A DNA stretch of 64,000 nt from Toxoplasma gondii ME49 (GCF_000006565.2 NC_031477.1:3442043-3506042), one strand, 5' to 3'; positions 1-13,680 are shown, counted from the stretch's first letter. A program made the numbers and translations. Notes: a model not told the origin generated them from the sequence alone.

Positions 1-408
1 ATATACATACAGAGATTCTCTACGTACACACAGCAGTCAACACGTGGGAGGGAAGGGATGTTGAGACACTAAAAATAGGCGTGAAGTGGTCCGTATTACG
101 AGACTTGCGGAGCCTAACGAGAAAGGCGCAAAGAAACAACCCAACGAAGAGGAAAAGGATCTCAGAAAAGGATATGGAGGAGGGCATCCTGTAGGGAGAA
201 CAAGAAGCACGAAAACGTGCAGAGAAGGAAGCGCGATAAAGTAGGGAAAAAAGTCTCTCGAGCAACACGTCTTACAACCGCAGCATGTACATATATATAA
301 ACACACGCATACACATATGTACAAACATATATATATATATATACATATATATATACATATATGCACATATACATGCATATGCATACACATATATCATATG
401 CATATATT

Positions 409-448
<40 letters not shown>

Positions 449-514
449 TGTATATATATGTATATATAAATGTATGCAGACGTGTGATGCATTGATGTGT
501 AAGACGAGTCTTAC
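1..514. other. 3' intron of hslU with AT microsatellite
   Basis: This stretch follows the donor of the last visible hslU exon (minus strand, GCG|GTAAGA at 515). It contains a TATA/CATA-rich microsatellite near 288-472 and no reading frame resembling the HslU C-terminus. It is most simply read as intron, with the terminal exon beyond the window. Confidence 0.6.
288..472. repeat. AT/CATA microsatellite
   Basis: Interrupted (TA)n and (CATA)n tract in the last visible hslU intron. Confidence 0.85.
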
Positions 515-3500
515 CGCGTTCCAGGAGCCATCGAGGGGGCTGCGAAGTTGATGTCTTCCATGATTCTGCGGGAGCAAAGCCACAGACGAGACAAAAATAG
601 TAACGCGAGAGAACAAGTGAGGAAGAAAAGAGGAACAAGACGAACCTGGAGAGGAAATGTCCCAGAAGAAAAGCCAACTGGACTAGAAAGAGCATGAGGC
701 TGGAAGCCCGAAGAAAGTTGTGAGTCGGCTGTCTGCATTGAATGCACAAGCGAACTGTTTAAATCCAAGCATTTCGCTGTCTTCTTGTCTTTTTCTCTGG
801 TCTCTCCTGTGGTGTTCCCTATTGATGCTTGAGTCTTTTGTCATTCCCTGCAAGTTGCTCGAGCCAACGAAACGGAGTGAATAAAACCGTTCCTCATCTC
901 TCTCCTAACCACGTGAGGGCCATTGAAGTGCACGTGGTGCACTTAACATGAGAGCACTTAACACGGCGGTCACGAAAATAGAACTGGGATCCGGTAAACA
1001 GGGACATTCAAGATCGAAACAAAAACTGAAACTCGTCAAAGCAATTCCCCCAAAGAAGCTCATAAGTAATCCCGTTCCGGAAAAAACGGCTCCCTTCTTC
1101 AGGAAAGGCTCGCATGCAGATGCTTATTGCTTTCTTTGAACCCACATCGCAAAGACTTTCTTAGTGCTCCACATTTGTGCTTTCGCCACGCGTGTACCGT
1201 CGCGTTCCGGTCGTTTGCTTCGCGAGCTTTCTCCGGTCCGGAAGAATGTCACTTGCGGCGTACGCACACCCCACCACGCAAGCAAAGAAGGATGAAGAAA
1301 GAACGGGGTCTCTGGTCTTTTGCTTACTTTTCAATGATGGTGTGTAGACGTCGGGCACCAATGTTCTCGACACTCGCGTTCACTTCGCAAGCAACTGAGG
1401 GGAAGAAAGAAAAACGAGCTCTGTTCTTCTTTCAAGACTTGGCGAAGTGCATGCACATGTCTGTTCAGGTGTACATACACCCACCTCCAGACTAGCCACG
1501 CGGGCGTGTACATACACCCGAGGATTCTCGAGACACAGAGACAAATCGTGAAATACCGTTGTGTGCACAGTGCCTACTCTCTACGAGCCCTTCGCCGGTC
1601 GTCTTCGTGTTTGATTTTTGCAGTACAGTTTTACAGAACTACGCTGATTGCCAGTCACTTAAGAAAGTTCAGATGTAAGTAAGAAAGTCCTACTGGATTA
1701 TCGAGAGATTCAAATGTATCAGTTCTTCCGTTAGCAGACAATTGAGGACACGCCGAGTCTAGTGATCTGTGGCACGACGAATTTCCTTGTTCCGGTGTAC
1801 ACACACCTCGAGCGATTTCGTTTACTGCCTCTTCGGTGAAGTGGAGTTCCACGTTCTCGGTGCGCAGGAGCGCTGCATAAAGCCACACGTGGAGTCAGGA
1901 AATGTAGATGAATGAACACTTGGATAATGCGAAATCTGGAGACATCCGGTAGAGCGTCGTGCGGCTGCGGGTTGCGGCGAGGGCGAATGCCAAGGAAAAC
2001 AACAAAGTAACGGAGACACTGTCGGCCACTCCGCCCTCCTCAGATCTCCCATGTGGCCCTAAGTCGCAGGAAATGAAACTCTACTAGTCTTGTCTGCCTC
2101 AAAGATCTTGGGCGTCTCTGCAGCTCGTAACTGGGCGGGGTTTTATTCTCACTGGCGCCTCTATCTGCGACCGGTTCTTCTTCTGAAACGCTGACTTCAG
2201 TGGACCCGTTTGAGGCAGGCGTACCTGTGTTCTGCGCAAGCAGATTGTTTTGCGTCTTCGTCAAAATGTCTCTCAAGTCGTTTTCTGTCAGAGATTTGAG
2301 AGTGACACGAATGGGGAGACGCCCCTGCAGTTCCGCCAGCAGGTCGCTCGGCCGCACGCAGTGAAACGCGCCTGCGGGAAACCGGGTACAGAGAGAGAGG
2401 GAGACATCCAGGAACGTAAAACACGAAAGCCACAAATTTCCTCTCTCGCCGATATACACGAAAGACAGAGAGTTTCTTCTTTCAAACACTCGACAGAGGC
2501 CTCTCCAAAACGCGGGACCCCGAGCACTTCAGTGCGAAGAATCCGGTTTCCCCTGGAGCACCGCACATCTCTCCTATCCACACTCGAGGAGAGGAGAAAA
2601 CCTCGAGAGGGGAACAGAGAGGGAGCCGGATCGACACCGACACACATTTACGCAACCCACAACCCCGTAACTAAAAAACGAATCTTTTAAAAGAAGTAAG
2701 CGAGGCGTTTGACACTGCCTTCGCAGACAAAACGTGGAAGGGACGTGTTCGCCCTTTCAAGCGTTACTGACTCTCGATTTTGTAGTGACATATAGCAGGT
2801 AAGATACTGACTAGAGTCCATTCGCCTCTTCTCCGTGGTTGTTCGGTTCCGCCCTCAACTCTTCTGTAGTGTCTCGACACTGGAGAGCGCCTGTTCAGAG
2901 TTCGATAGAAAGGCGTCTCTTTCGCCGCAGTGGACTGCAGACGACAGAGGCATTTGTCGAAGTAGGAAAGCCTTTTTTACCCGAAGCTATGAAGAGGATG
3001 TAATCCGTCTTCACGTCTCCGTAGCGAGTGCTGACGGTTGTGCCCTCAATCAAGGGAAGCAAGTCGCGCTGGACTCCTTCGTCTGAAGCATCAGGATTGT
3101 AGCCGTTCCGACCGCCCTGAGAGAGGACGAGGAGTCACCGGAAACGGAGAGACAGAGTCGAGAAAAGAGAAGGAGACACCACGAAAGAAGACACCGAAAA
3201 ACTTTCAAAAGGGAAACGCCCACAGAGAAGAAAAAAGAGACACCAGGGAAGGAGAAACGTTTGCTTTCTACATTCGGGAACCCATGCACAAAACAGCGAA
3301 ATAGCCCAACGCAAAAAATATGCACATTCTCCACATCTCGACGACTCACCAGTCTCCACACTTGCAAGTATCTACGACGCACGATCACATGCATTTATCT
3401 ATGCACATACGCATGTGTATGTAGGCTTGTGTGGAGTAATTAATGTACGTATGCTATGTATGTATGTTATGTATGTCTGTTATGTGTGTAGTTAAGAATG

Positions 3501-4671
3501 CATGCTTGCATGTATGTAGGTATGCATGCGTGTATGTATGTATATATGTATTTGTTTGTATGTATGTATTTGTATGCATGCATGTGCATGGATGCATATG
3601 TATGTATGTATGTATGCATGTATGTATGTATGTATGTAATAATGTATGTACTTGTATGAGTGCATGCACGTATATATTCGCTTGTTTTCTGAAACGTACC
3701 TTGCTGCAGATTTTGTCGATTTCATCAATAAAGACGATGCCTTCTTGTTCGACGGCCTCGAGTGCTTTCTGGACAACCAGGTCCTGGAAAACCGAAGAGA
3801 AAAGTGGAGAAGAAGAGTCGGAGGTTGCTCTGTGTGTGTCCGTGAGATTGCGAGAAGCAGAGAGACGCTTTCCACTCCGTGTTGCTCTCTTTCCGGTCCC
3901 TCTCTCTTTCTCCGCCCTGTTTGTCCCTGCACTTCCCGTCCTACCTTGGTGATCATGGAATCCAGTTCTGCTTGCATGAGCTTTTTTCGCGCTTCCTTCA
4001 CTGTCAAATTCCGACCCTCAGAGCCTCGCCCGCTGCGACCTGCCACCATCAGGCACACGATCCACAGAAAGGAAAAAGTGAATCTTCACGCAAAGAGAAG
4101 AAAGAAAAACAGAACAGCTCCTTCGCCACCGAGGAGAGACATGGAAACATCATGTTTACCTCCAAGAAATTGAAAAACGGCGCTGTGGAAGTGCATTTAC
4201 CACAGAGAGAAGAAGAAAGTCACGTTCGTAAAGAGCGCTGCCGCCACAAAAAAGCGAAAAAGACGGGAGAGACTGTGCGTTGCGTATCGTAACGGAAAGC
4301 GCAACCAGTTTTCCGTGAAAGAGACAGGACAAGACAGCCCACAGAGAGTCGAGAGACACAGCCCGAACCTGCAGTGCGAAGACCGATTCAGGAAAGACAA
4401 GCAGAAGAGATAAATCAAGAAACAATGATTCATGAAAAGCGCCCACTACTTCTGCTTCCACAAAAACATTGAAGAACAAGGACAACTGGAGCAGAGAACA
4501 AGTACTCTCACAGAAGGCGGGATAAAAACAAACAGATTTAAAACTATTTCGTAGTCGACAAGTCCGTCGCCCCTCGTCGATAGGCGTGTCTCCCTCATTT
4601 ACATAAACACCTACTATGCATACTTACGTAATATAAAGAGGCATATGTACAGATGTCCATACGTATATACA

Positions 4672-4718
<47 letters not shown>

Positions 4719-7700
4719 GGATAATGAACGCTTGTATATGCGTATATATTTTAACATGTGCACATACATGTGTATCCGTGTATGAATGCTTCTTTGTTTC
4801 TACGTGTAACTTGTATGCAGATAGTGAGGTAAAACTTGCGTAACTGTGTACTGTGAGTGCATCTGAGAATACGTTTCGAGATTCGATCGGAAATCCAGGC
4901 GTACGTGTTGTAAAGAAGGCAGGACGGGGCCGGTCGATGTCTCGAATAATGCTTTCCAAGTCGGCCACAACTGCGCAACGGAAAACACTAGAAAAACATG
5001 CCGCAGCATTCTCCCTTTTCCTTTTTCTGTTCATCCTCTCTCTTCTGTCAAACTCCCCAGAGTTTCCTCTCTTCTTCCCGATCTCTGCTTTCTCTCGTGT
5101 ATGGTTCGTCCATTTTGGCTCTCTCACGCTCTCGGTCTTTCTCTGCATATCCCTTTCTTTCTTTCGCTCATTCTCTCTGTGTTTTCCACCAACTGTCTGC
5201 CTTTCGCCTCTCCGTCTGTCTCTTCCTTCCCCCGCCCCAGCTCGTCCACAGCCTTCCCGAAAACTGCAGCCTCTCTGATCTCTTGCGATGCTCCTGTCCA
5301 ACGCCTCCGTCGCGCTTTTTGCTCTCTTCTTCCCCACCTCTGGTCCTTCTTTGTCTTCTTCTCCGTCCCTGAGTTCTGGAGTTCTCTTGTCTCCAGCGAC
5401 AGTGGCCGTCTCCCCTCTTTTCGAGAAGCCTTCACTTGCGTCTGTGTCTGCTGAAGAAGCTCACTCGCATCTCTGTTTCCTTCCTCCGTGAAGGATCCAC
5501 CTGAGGCTGCGCCGCCGCTCGGCCTCTGGGGAAAGTCCACGTGGACGCGTCGCGCGTCAAGAGCCCCGCAGCGCAGGTGCCGAAGCCAGTGCTGGTGCTC
5601 CTCAGCCTGAACGGAAAATTGGAAAGTGCACCTTTGCGCAGGAGAACATTTCAACCTGTAGACAGACGGGAGACAGCGCTGCTGCTCCTCTGCCTACAAT
5701 TGGAGAAGCCACAGTTCCTGGGAGAAACCCAGGGTGAATTCTGGATTTGCTCCGACGCCCGAGGCAGCCCCCTCTGGAGTGCAGCATTCTCAGGGAACTA
5801 TGCTTTCCGAAAGCAAGAGTCACAGTGCAAGATTCTCTGCCAGCTACACCGACCAGGAAATAGCTGCGGTCGACGCTGTGGCACACACTGTGTGTATAGA
5901 GTATGGTTCCTACGTCGTTTCTATAAAACCCTGCCTTTCTCTCAGAATGGAAACAACCTGCAGATACGCGCTGCCCGCGCCGAACACCATCTTGTTGACG
6001 CTTTCGAGCTCTACTGATCGACACAAGTGCGTCTCCCCCTTTGTCTCTGCTGGCTAGCGGTGTCTGGGGTCCAGGTGTACATACGCTCGAGAGACGTACA
6101 GGCATTTTGCCGAGAAGAGCCTCAAGAATTTTCCTCTCTGCGCGGTGCTCGGCCGCCGGCCTCATCACCTCCTGCAGTTTCGTTCGTTGAGTCTTTACTG
6201 CCACTTCCACTAAGTCTCTGAAACGCGGACAGAAGAAAGAAGAAAGAAGTTGAGCACGAAAGAGAAGAGAGTGAAGAAGACCATAAAATGAAGAAGAGCA
6301 ACGAGCAAGGAGGAGAAGTAGTTGAGCAAGTACCCACAGAGACCAGGCACGAGAGAACCGACACTGTCCAGTTCGCTGGGTTCAGCAAAGTGCGCATTAA
6401 ACTCTGAACCCGGAACGAGAAAGCGAAAGAAAGAGACCCCACCGTACGAGGCGGTGGAAAAAGAGACGAGAGGATAGAAAAGGCGACAGAGCGAGAGGGT
6501 AAAACATGTAGAGAAAACGAACGAAATCGATGAGTGATGGAGAAAGACAGAGAAAGAGGGACAGCGAGAAGAAAGGATGGAGAAAGATACAGAGAACGAG
6601 CGACAGCTACACTGGAGGCGAAGAGGAAGGCACAGACGCAGATGCACAGGTGGGGGCGTCGGAGAACCGCAAGACGAAAAGCACAAAGAAGGCGAAGAAG
6701 GAAAAACATGCCCGATGCGAAGAAGACTCACTTGATGATCTGGTCGACATCTCTTCCGTGAAACCCAACTTCAGTGAACTTTGTCGCTTCCACCTAAGCA
6801 GGAGAACCCAAACACCGTCGTTATGCAGAACAGCAAAGATGCATAAGCACCGAACACAGGGGAAAGCGACGAAGAACGGAAGAGAGAAGGAACCAAGGAG
6901 ACGAAGTGACAGGCAAACGAAACACGGGAGAAGAAAAAGGAACGAAGAGAAGGGAAGGCGAAGACACGAAAACAGAGGAAGAAGAACAAGCAAGACGGTT
7001 TAGCCGCGAGAGAAGAAAACACAGCAGGCCCTCGAAGAATTCAGAAAAGCGACCTGCAGAGACGCATGCCTGGAGGACGCAAAAAGCACGACTAAGACGC
7101 CTCAGGAAAAACCGAGATGACAGAAAAGAAATGCAGGCTTCCTTGGAAAAAACGCGCAAATAACGGACATCCCAAGAGCCCCGACAAGACAGTCGCCAAG
7201 CGCGCTGTACCCTCCCCCCTCCCCCCCAGTGGAGTGCTGTTTAGAATTCAAGCTCCTCGAAGTCCGGAGAAACTACACTCAAGTGGAAGAGAGCCTCGAA
7301 GAAGTCGATGAACCGTGAAGCAAATCCGATTTTAGCGCGAAACCGTTTGACGTTAACGCCTTATCCCGTTCCTATCTCGACCAGAGAAAGGAAATAGACG
7401 CTCTCCAGGACCGGTACCCCGGCTGTCCATCGTATTCCAAGTTTGCTTCTTTTGGTTCTCTTGAAGCGAATTTACGAGTTTCACGAGTTCGTGTACAAAC
7501 CCAAGAGAAGGCTCCAACGTGCAAACAGCGAGAGCACACGGGGGATCTGCAGGGCTACAGAGACGAAAAGCAACACAGACGAATTCCTGAAAAAAGGAAA
7601 CCGCTGTTCCGGAAGAAGAGGACGCAAAAGAGTTCGGGTCCTCCGAAACAGAAGAACAGACAAAAGGAAACAACATACCTTGATGAATGGTGCGTCGAGA

Positions 7701-10168
7701 CGCTTTGCCAGACGCCGAGCAACTTCCGTCTTTCCAACACCTGTGGGTCCAATGAGAAGAATGTTTTTCGGCGTTATGTCTTCTCGCAGTCTCTCGTCTT
7801 CAATCTGCAGACACAGGAGACAGAAACGGAGATAGAAATAGAGACACGAACGCGCGCGCTTTCAGGCGTGGACGCAAAGGAAGGCGGAACACGGGGCTTG
7901 CTAGAAAACACCAGAGGCTCTTGACGAGGAGACAGGAGACAGTTCTTTCGAAGAAGAGTCATTTTCAGACTTGAAAAACACTCTGCTCTGCATGCGTTTG
8001 TTGGCCTGCGCAGAGGCCAGCCTCCCGATGCGACGAATCGCTATCGAGGTCTCAAACCTCCCCCTCAGTGAGGCGATTGTTGGGCGGGATACAGAGGGAT
8101 GAAACCAAGTATCAGTTATAGTCTAAGTGGCAGACACTCCCGCCGTCCGATTCCGAAAAAAACATCATTCGACATTCGACCTCATATTTCAGAAGCCTCT
8201 CGGTTCTTCGTGGTCTGCCTGCTTTTCTACTACGCTCAGCACTTGCACCATCTGTACAAACTTATAGAGGTAAATACACACATATATATACTCACACGTT
8301 TATACCAGGAACAGCTTACCACTTATTCATGTGTGTATGCGTGTCTATCAGGTTTGTTGAAGCATATACAGAAATATACATATGTATGTATATACATATA
8401 TATATATATGAGGTAGTATCTCTCTACTTGTGTATGCACACATAAATCTACAACTACACATAAATATATACCACAACATTCGTGGGTATGCGCATTATTA
8501 CGTGCAAACATGAATATATAATTAGATATATTTATACATGAGTATACATGCATACATGCATATATGTATACATGTGAATGTGGGGTGCAGACTTACATGC
8601 CTGCGTCTCCAGCGCTGTCTGAGAGCAACGGCGACGGCACGTTTAGCCTCCACCTGTCCGACGATGAATCTGTTGAGATACTCAACCATGGCCTGGGGAC
8701 AGAGACTGTGAGACTTGTCTCTTCTTTCGGAGGTAGTTTGTGGGGTGAGACTCGTAGGTCGCGAGGAGGGGAGAGACGGTGGAGAGGCGCCGGAGCAGGG
8801 AGGCGCAGAAGAAGCAAAGAAGCGAGAAGAGGAAGCAGTGAAGGAAGGCGAAGAAGAAGAGACAGACATCACGGGGAAGAGCGAACAACACACTCGCCGA
8901 GCAGAGTAAGAAGAAGGTATACAGGAAGCAGACGAGCAGTAAGAAGAGAAGCAAGAAGAGGAAGAAGGGGGGAAACAAGACAAGCAACCTCTGTGGATTG
9001 ACGCAGACGGCAAGTCAGTGTTCCGGGTGGGGAGCGCGCTTTGAAAGGAGTGGCAGAGAGCCGGAGAGAAGTAAGAATAAGAAAAAAGAAGAGCTGAGGA
9101 AGTTTGAGGCGAACGCGCCTGCGACAGCAAATGCGTGATTCCGACGCCTTGAGTGACAGATCGACTCTGCGTCTCCGGCACTTCAACAGCGAAAATGAAC
9201 AGTCCACCTTGCGACGAAAGTCCTTGTTGCTCTACGACGACGCACGACGCACTTCCCTTGCCCGCAGACTCACAGAACCCGCTCCCCGAGTCTCCCTCGC
9301 AAGGAGACAGGGAGGAAAGAGAAGAAAGAGGGGATGAAAGAGGGGATGAAGAGAGAGAAGAAGGAAAGAGAGAAGAGGAGGGGTGGGACGGGGGGCTTTG
9401 CGGGCCAGTGTGGGGTGGCTGTGATGTGGTAGTGCAGAGCTGTCTCTTTTGCGAGATGCAAGTTGGAAAAAGCGAGGAAGAAGCCGCTCCGGCCAGCCGT
9501 TGTGAGGAGGTCCACGCGCGTTCTTTCCCCGCTATCACGGCGTCTTGATGTACACAGAAAACACCGCGGCGAGAGTGAGCTGAAAACGCGTCACCACAGG
9601 AGGCGGGGTGGAGGTACACCTGAACGCTTCCGCCTCTCATGTGCGAGACACGTTTTCCCTCTCTGTCTCCTCTACGGTACGGAGACCCGCGCGAAGGGTG
9701 CTGAATATATGAACGGAAAGAAAAAAGCATGGGAGGACAAGTCAGAAGAGGTGAACGCGACGAGACAGAACAAGACAGACGCGTGGTGCGTCGGAGTCCA
9801 ACTTCGTCGCTGACGCCCGTCGCCCCTTGAGGACCCCTGGAGGCGAGAGCAAGAGAGACAGTGGAGACAGAACGGGAGACGCGGAGACACCCGAGAGACA
9901 CGCACTTCCTGTCGAGCAAAGAGACGTCTCTCAGTGGAGACAGAGACGACACGGAAGGAAGAGGACAGCAAACAGACCCCACACACAAAGTCGAAGACCA
10001 AATCTTTCTCTCTCCTCTCACTGGAAGGAGCAACAGAGCCGGACCAGAGGAATCCGCGTAAGGTTTTGAGAGCGACACTGTGCAGCTTGGAGAGTGCCGT
10101 CCAGTTATAGAAGAAGGCCGCAGAGGCCCCACTGAGGGGCGCGTCCTGCCGGAGAGGAGGCACCGCAT
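515..10168 (-). CDS. hslU: HslU, ATPase subunit of mitochondrial HslUV protease (3' end off-window)
   Basis: AAA+ unfoldase that feeds substrates to the HslV peptidase, expected in the mitochondrion in apicomplexans. Exons in transcription order: 10168-8597, 7804-7679, 6793-6732, 6217-6100, 5606-5465, 4970-4905, 4039-3945, 3783-3700, 3116-2981, 2371-2225, 1872-1807, 1394-1328, 565-515. All have GT-AG borders and compatible phases. Visible motifs are [20 protein letters not shown] at the N-domain start, Walker [25 protein letters not shown], an I-domain with [10 protein letters not shown], Walker [34 protein letters not shown] and the sensor-2 segment [10 protein letters not shown]. The C-terminal ~30 residues (normally ending near SRYIL) are not in the window, so the last exon lies left of base 1. 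The first exon adds a Ser-rich extension of up to ~490 residues. The ATG at 9730 begins [15 protein letters not shown], which resembles a mitochondrial presequence, so the true start may be there. HslV is not in the window. Confidence 0.93.
1468..1518. repeat. tandem pair of the GGTGTACATACACC near-palindrome
   Basis: One copy at 1468-1481 and a second (GTGTACATACACC) at 1506-1518, in an hslU intron. Related copies are scattered through the window. Confidence 0.75.
3443..3660. repeat. (TATG)n tetranucleotide microsatellite
   Basis: About 220 bp of imperfect TATG/TGCA repeats in the hslU intron between the Walker-B exon (3700-3783) and the 2981-3116 exon. It is the only long tetranucleotide tract in the window. 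Confidence 0.9.
4661..4717. repeat. (AT)n microsatellite
   Basis: Uninterrupted AT run at about 4686-4715 within an hslU intron. Confidence 0.9.
8376..8409. repeat. (AT)n microsatellite
   Basis: Imperfect TATG/(AT)n tract in the first hslU intron. Confidence 0.85.
9840..9990. promoter_or_regulatory. cluster of AGAGACG/CGTCTCT motifs upstream of the 9730 ATG of hslU
   Basis: AGAGACG occurs at 9920-9926 and 9942-9948, and the reverse form CGTCTCT overlaps at 9925-9931, with further GGAGAC repeats around them. WGAGACG elements are an established promoter motif class in Toxoplasma. If hslU starts at 9730, this cluster sits about 200 bp upstream as promoter or 5' UTR. If it starts at 10168, the cluster is coding. 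Motif presence is observed; function is inferred. Confidence 0.4.
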
Positions 10169-13100
10169 TTCCGCCAGAGAAAATCCCAACAATAGTTCAT
10201 CAATTTCCCTGTATCAGATACGGTGACCCCGTGACGATGGCGGCGACCGAAATCCTAGCATCTGAGAAGTCGTTTTCCCTGAAAAAGCAGGAGCATTCGC
10301 CTAATGAACTATCCCTGCGTTTTCTCCCAATCCGTTTGCTGGGGGGAAGAAAAGGTTGCATGTGACAGCGGCAAGACAGGCGAGTAAGTGCCAAATTTCT
10401 CGGGGAAGAAACGACAGAAAAGTGCAGGAAGGACAGGAGGGACAGAGCCCTACGGAGAGCGAAAAGAAGGCGTAGGAGAGTTAGGCAACACGAAACAGAG
10501 CGTCTCGCAGACTGCTCTTTCCTGGAGAGTCTGTCGACGCCTTGTTCGTTCTCAGACAGAAAGAATGTGAGGCAAATAACCAACGAGAAACACGCAGAAG
10601 TCTTTCCAGTCCGGCACGACAGTCAGATTCAGTGTGTTCCGTATTTTATTCTTCTCTTCACGAACGTTCTAAAATTGGCCTTTGGCAAATGCGAAGAACG
10701 CCGTCTTGACGCTCCGTCTGGTGTCGAGAAGTTCAGAGCAAGAGACGGAGAAAATCTGCACTTTGAAAGAATACACCTCTCCCACGAAGTTCTGTCGCGT
10801 GTGCCTCGATAGGGGAAAAAAGTTTGGAGACGGGCGGCCGCAGTTACAAGAGGAACTCCTCCTTAGTGTGGTGGGTGTTCAACACATTCGTCATTAAGAT
10901 GTTGTGAGGGCCGAGGTAACTTTGAGTGTGGACATCTATCGTCTAAACTGGTCACGAGATACATTGGAAACCGAGAATATGCGGGCAGAACACCGGGTAC
11001 GTAGGGTGGTAAAAAAATTCTTGTGCAATGCGTCTCTGATCTCTGTCTTCTGCAGTCGCGGTGAGTCCAGTCTGTTGTTTCTCCCCTTGCACCTCGTGCT
11101 GGTCGCGAGTCAAGAAATCTGGTGACACACGAGACACGGTTCACTCAAGAATGGAGCAACGGGTGGAAAGAATCAGAAGACAACTCTTGAAGGTGGCAAG
11201 TGTCGTCAAGACAGACAGCGCCTCAAAGAGCAGTCGAAGTCATCAAGACGAACTCGGCAAGAGCCCGGTTCCACGACACACGGAGAACACAAGGGCGCCA
11301 GGAGGTGGGAACGAGACGTGTGTTTCGTTTTTTTCCACGAAGAGAAACGCGTTTTCCATGTGGAGGAGACAAAGTCAATGTTTTGTCTCAGTTACGCGCT
11401 CGTCTGGCAAGGCCGAAGACGCGGTTCCAGATGTGTGCACAAGCAGACAGGACGGAGAAGTAAAGGGAATTTTCGGAACTACAGGAAAATGCGCCTTCGA
11501 CTGAAATTGAGGAGAGAGAGAGAAAGCCAGAGACACACGTTTCGTCTTTTGACTCTCGGCGCCGCACTCATTTCCGCCGCGATCGAAAGGAGAGAGCCAG
11601 AGCGGTGCCTGGTTAACACTGAAGAGATAGGAAACGAGAAAGACAGAAAAGCTGGGACTCGCAAGACGTCCGAAATGCGCTTAGTCAAGAAAGTCTGGTG
11701 ATACCGCTGGAGCGAGGCATTTCCCGGCCAAAAAACACGAGTTCTGGCGCGAAAACGCGACAACCGAAAACGCGACACCTCTTGGTGCGCCTGTGCTGAG
11801 AGCGCTCGCTCGTTCACAATCTTTTCTCATCACGAGAGGGGTGTGTGTTTTACTCGCACGTTCGCATCTTCTCCGCGCACACGAAGCGGCTTTGTGAGTT
11901 GATTCGCCTTGGTTCGTCCAATTCGGTGTTTGTAGAATCGCTTTTACACACTCCTTCCAAGCACATTTGCACGCTCCGGCGCATGCGCGCAGTTCACTCA
12001 CGCTGGCTGCCGGAGAAAAGTTACCGACAGAACGAACTGCATTCAGAGGAGCGTACTCTTACGACACCGTTCAAATCTCTTCCGCACCCAGGCGAAGGGC
12101 TGTTCGCGCTCGAAATGAGTTTTCTTTGTCATTTGCACACTAAGCACGGGACCCTTCGCCGGTTAGATGATGCTTCCAGGGGTGCTTCACAAGCGCTCCG
12201 GTTGAGTACGCACGCGCCATATAGCTAAAAACAGGATCCGCGCCGAAGGTGAAAGGCGCTGTGAGCGCTGTGTTTGCTTGGACATAGGAAATCATTTCCT
12301 TTTGACGAAACAAGGAAGACCCTAAGAGAAACTTGGGCGTCAAGGAACGGCCCACCATGCGCAAGGAGTGCAAACGCCAGAGCACTGTAGTGGCATTGGT
12401 GCAGCGGAGTGAACGAGTGCGAGAGAAAGAACATCTCAACAGACGTCTTGAAACATTACACCCGTGCCGATCAATCCGACGACACAAAGAAGAGATCAGA
12501 GCAAGAGTCAGAAAGACACAAAGACGGAAACTGCCGCGGCAGGCTGACAGGTCTAGCGGACGTTATTGGTTGCCGGCGTTACACCGATCTTTTGTTGAAA
12601 CGGGGAGTCTTACGGATTCGTTTGATTCTTCTCACCGCGAATGCCTACATGTAGAAGGCGTCTTTTCCACTGTCTACCAAAACGAACAAGTGTGCAGATG
12701 CTCGCCGGGGTACCCCGACTGGCGTCCCAGCGAAACTCAAGCGTCACACCGCTGAAGGGTCTCTGTTCCTTCTCGTGGTAACACCCTAGAGTGTAAATTC
12801 TCTAGAGATTGCGTGCGTCTGGAGAGTGCTCCTGGGGTTGTGCCACGAAATACAGGATGGCTTTCTCCCTTTTCACTCTAAGGCACTTGCGACCTCGTTG
12901 TGACAGCCGGGGAAAGTGGAAAGGCATGTTCCACGCGGCTCCGAACGTCACGGCAGAGAGGCAGTTCTTGTCCACCTGCGCAACAGGTTGGACAAGCCTA
13001 GAGGAAAAGTGCGTGCATGCCTTCGGGACAAAGTCGCTATCCACGCAACCGCATACACAGCTTCAGAAGTGCGAATGAAATGCGAAAGGGGAATGCACAC

Positions 13101-13658
13101 AATCTTCGATCCTTGTTGGCATAACGCTGTGTTGTTAGATGCTGCGCACACTGCTTCATATCTTGAAAACGCTGCCGCATCTCTAACTCCGCACACAACG
13201 CTTGCAAATGCACAAGCTGCCTCTAATTTGTATCTAGACAGAAGAAAAAAAATGTCACCTGGAAAGGTGGCTTTGCGCTGGTTAGATATCCTTACGTCCA
13301 AAACAACTTCGCACGGCAGCCAATTTCCACTTCCGTTCGTATTTTTCACGTGCGGCTTATGCAGAAAAGTAGACGGGAGGCGAGCTCTTGTAGGGAATGC
13401 CAGTTCCAGTTTTTGAAAGATGCCTGCGATATGAGTGCTTGCTTTCGACAAAACATGAGCGAGTTCTACCTTCTTCCCGAGAAACTGGCCGCGGCCTACG
13501 AATTGCTCCCTCCACGGAATTTCTCTCCTTTCTTCGTATCAAAAGACGCTGCTCTTCTCAGTTGTCCTTCAGTAGCTCACCGTTACTTCATTCCCTGCTC
13601 CCCCCCCTCCCCGGTACGCAGCAGGTTTACTAAACTCAAGAAGGCGACACAGACTCAC

Positions 13659-13680
13659 ATATATATATATATATATATAT
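13659..13680. repeat. (AT)n microsatellite
   Basis: Pure AT run in the gap upstream of hslU. Confidence 0.9.

Noticed and set aside
1161..1373. minus-strand frame with ARRY/RGEST-like residues considered as an HslU C-terminal exon
   Set aside because: The true sensor-2 exon with [10 protein letters not shown] was found at 1328-1394 in another frame, with proper splice sites.
3443..3952. [14 protein letters not shown] frame over the TATG repeat, suggestive of a Cys-rich peptide
   Set aside because: It is a translation of a tetranucleotide microsatellite lying in an hslU intron.
4905..4970. doubt whether [14 protein letters not shown] is a real hslU exon
   Set aside because: The doubt was rejected. 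The segment enters and leaves in phase 1, has good splice sites and fits the variable I-domain of HslU, so it was kept as an exon.
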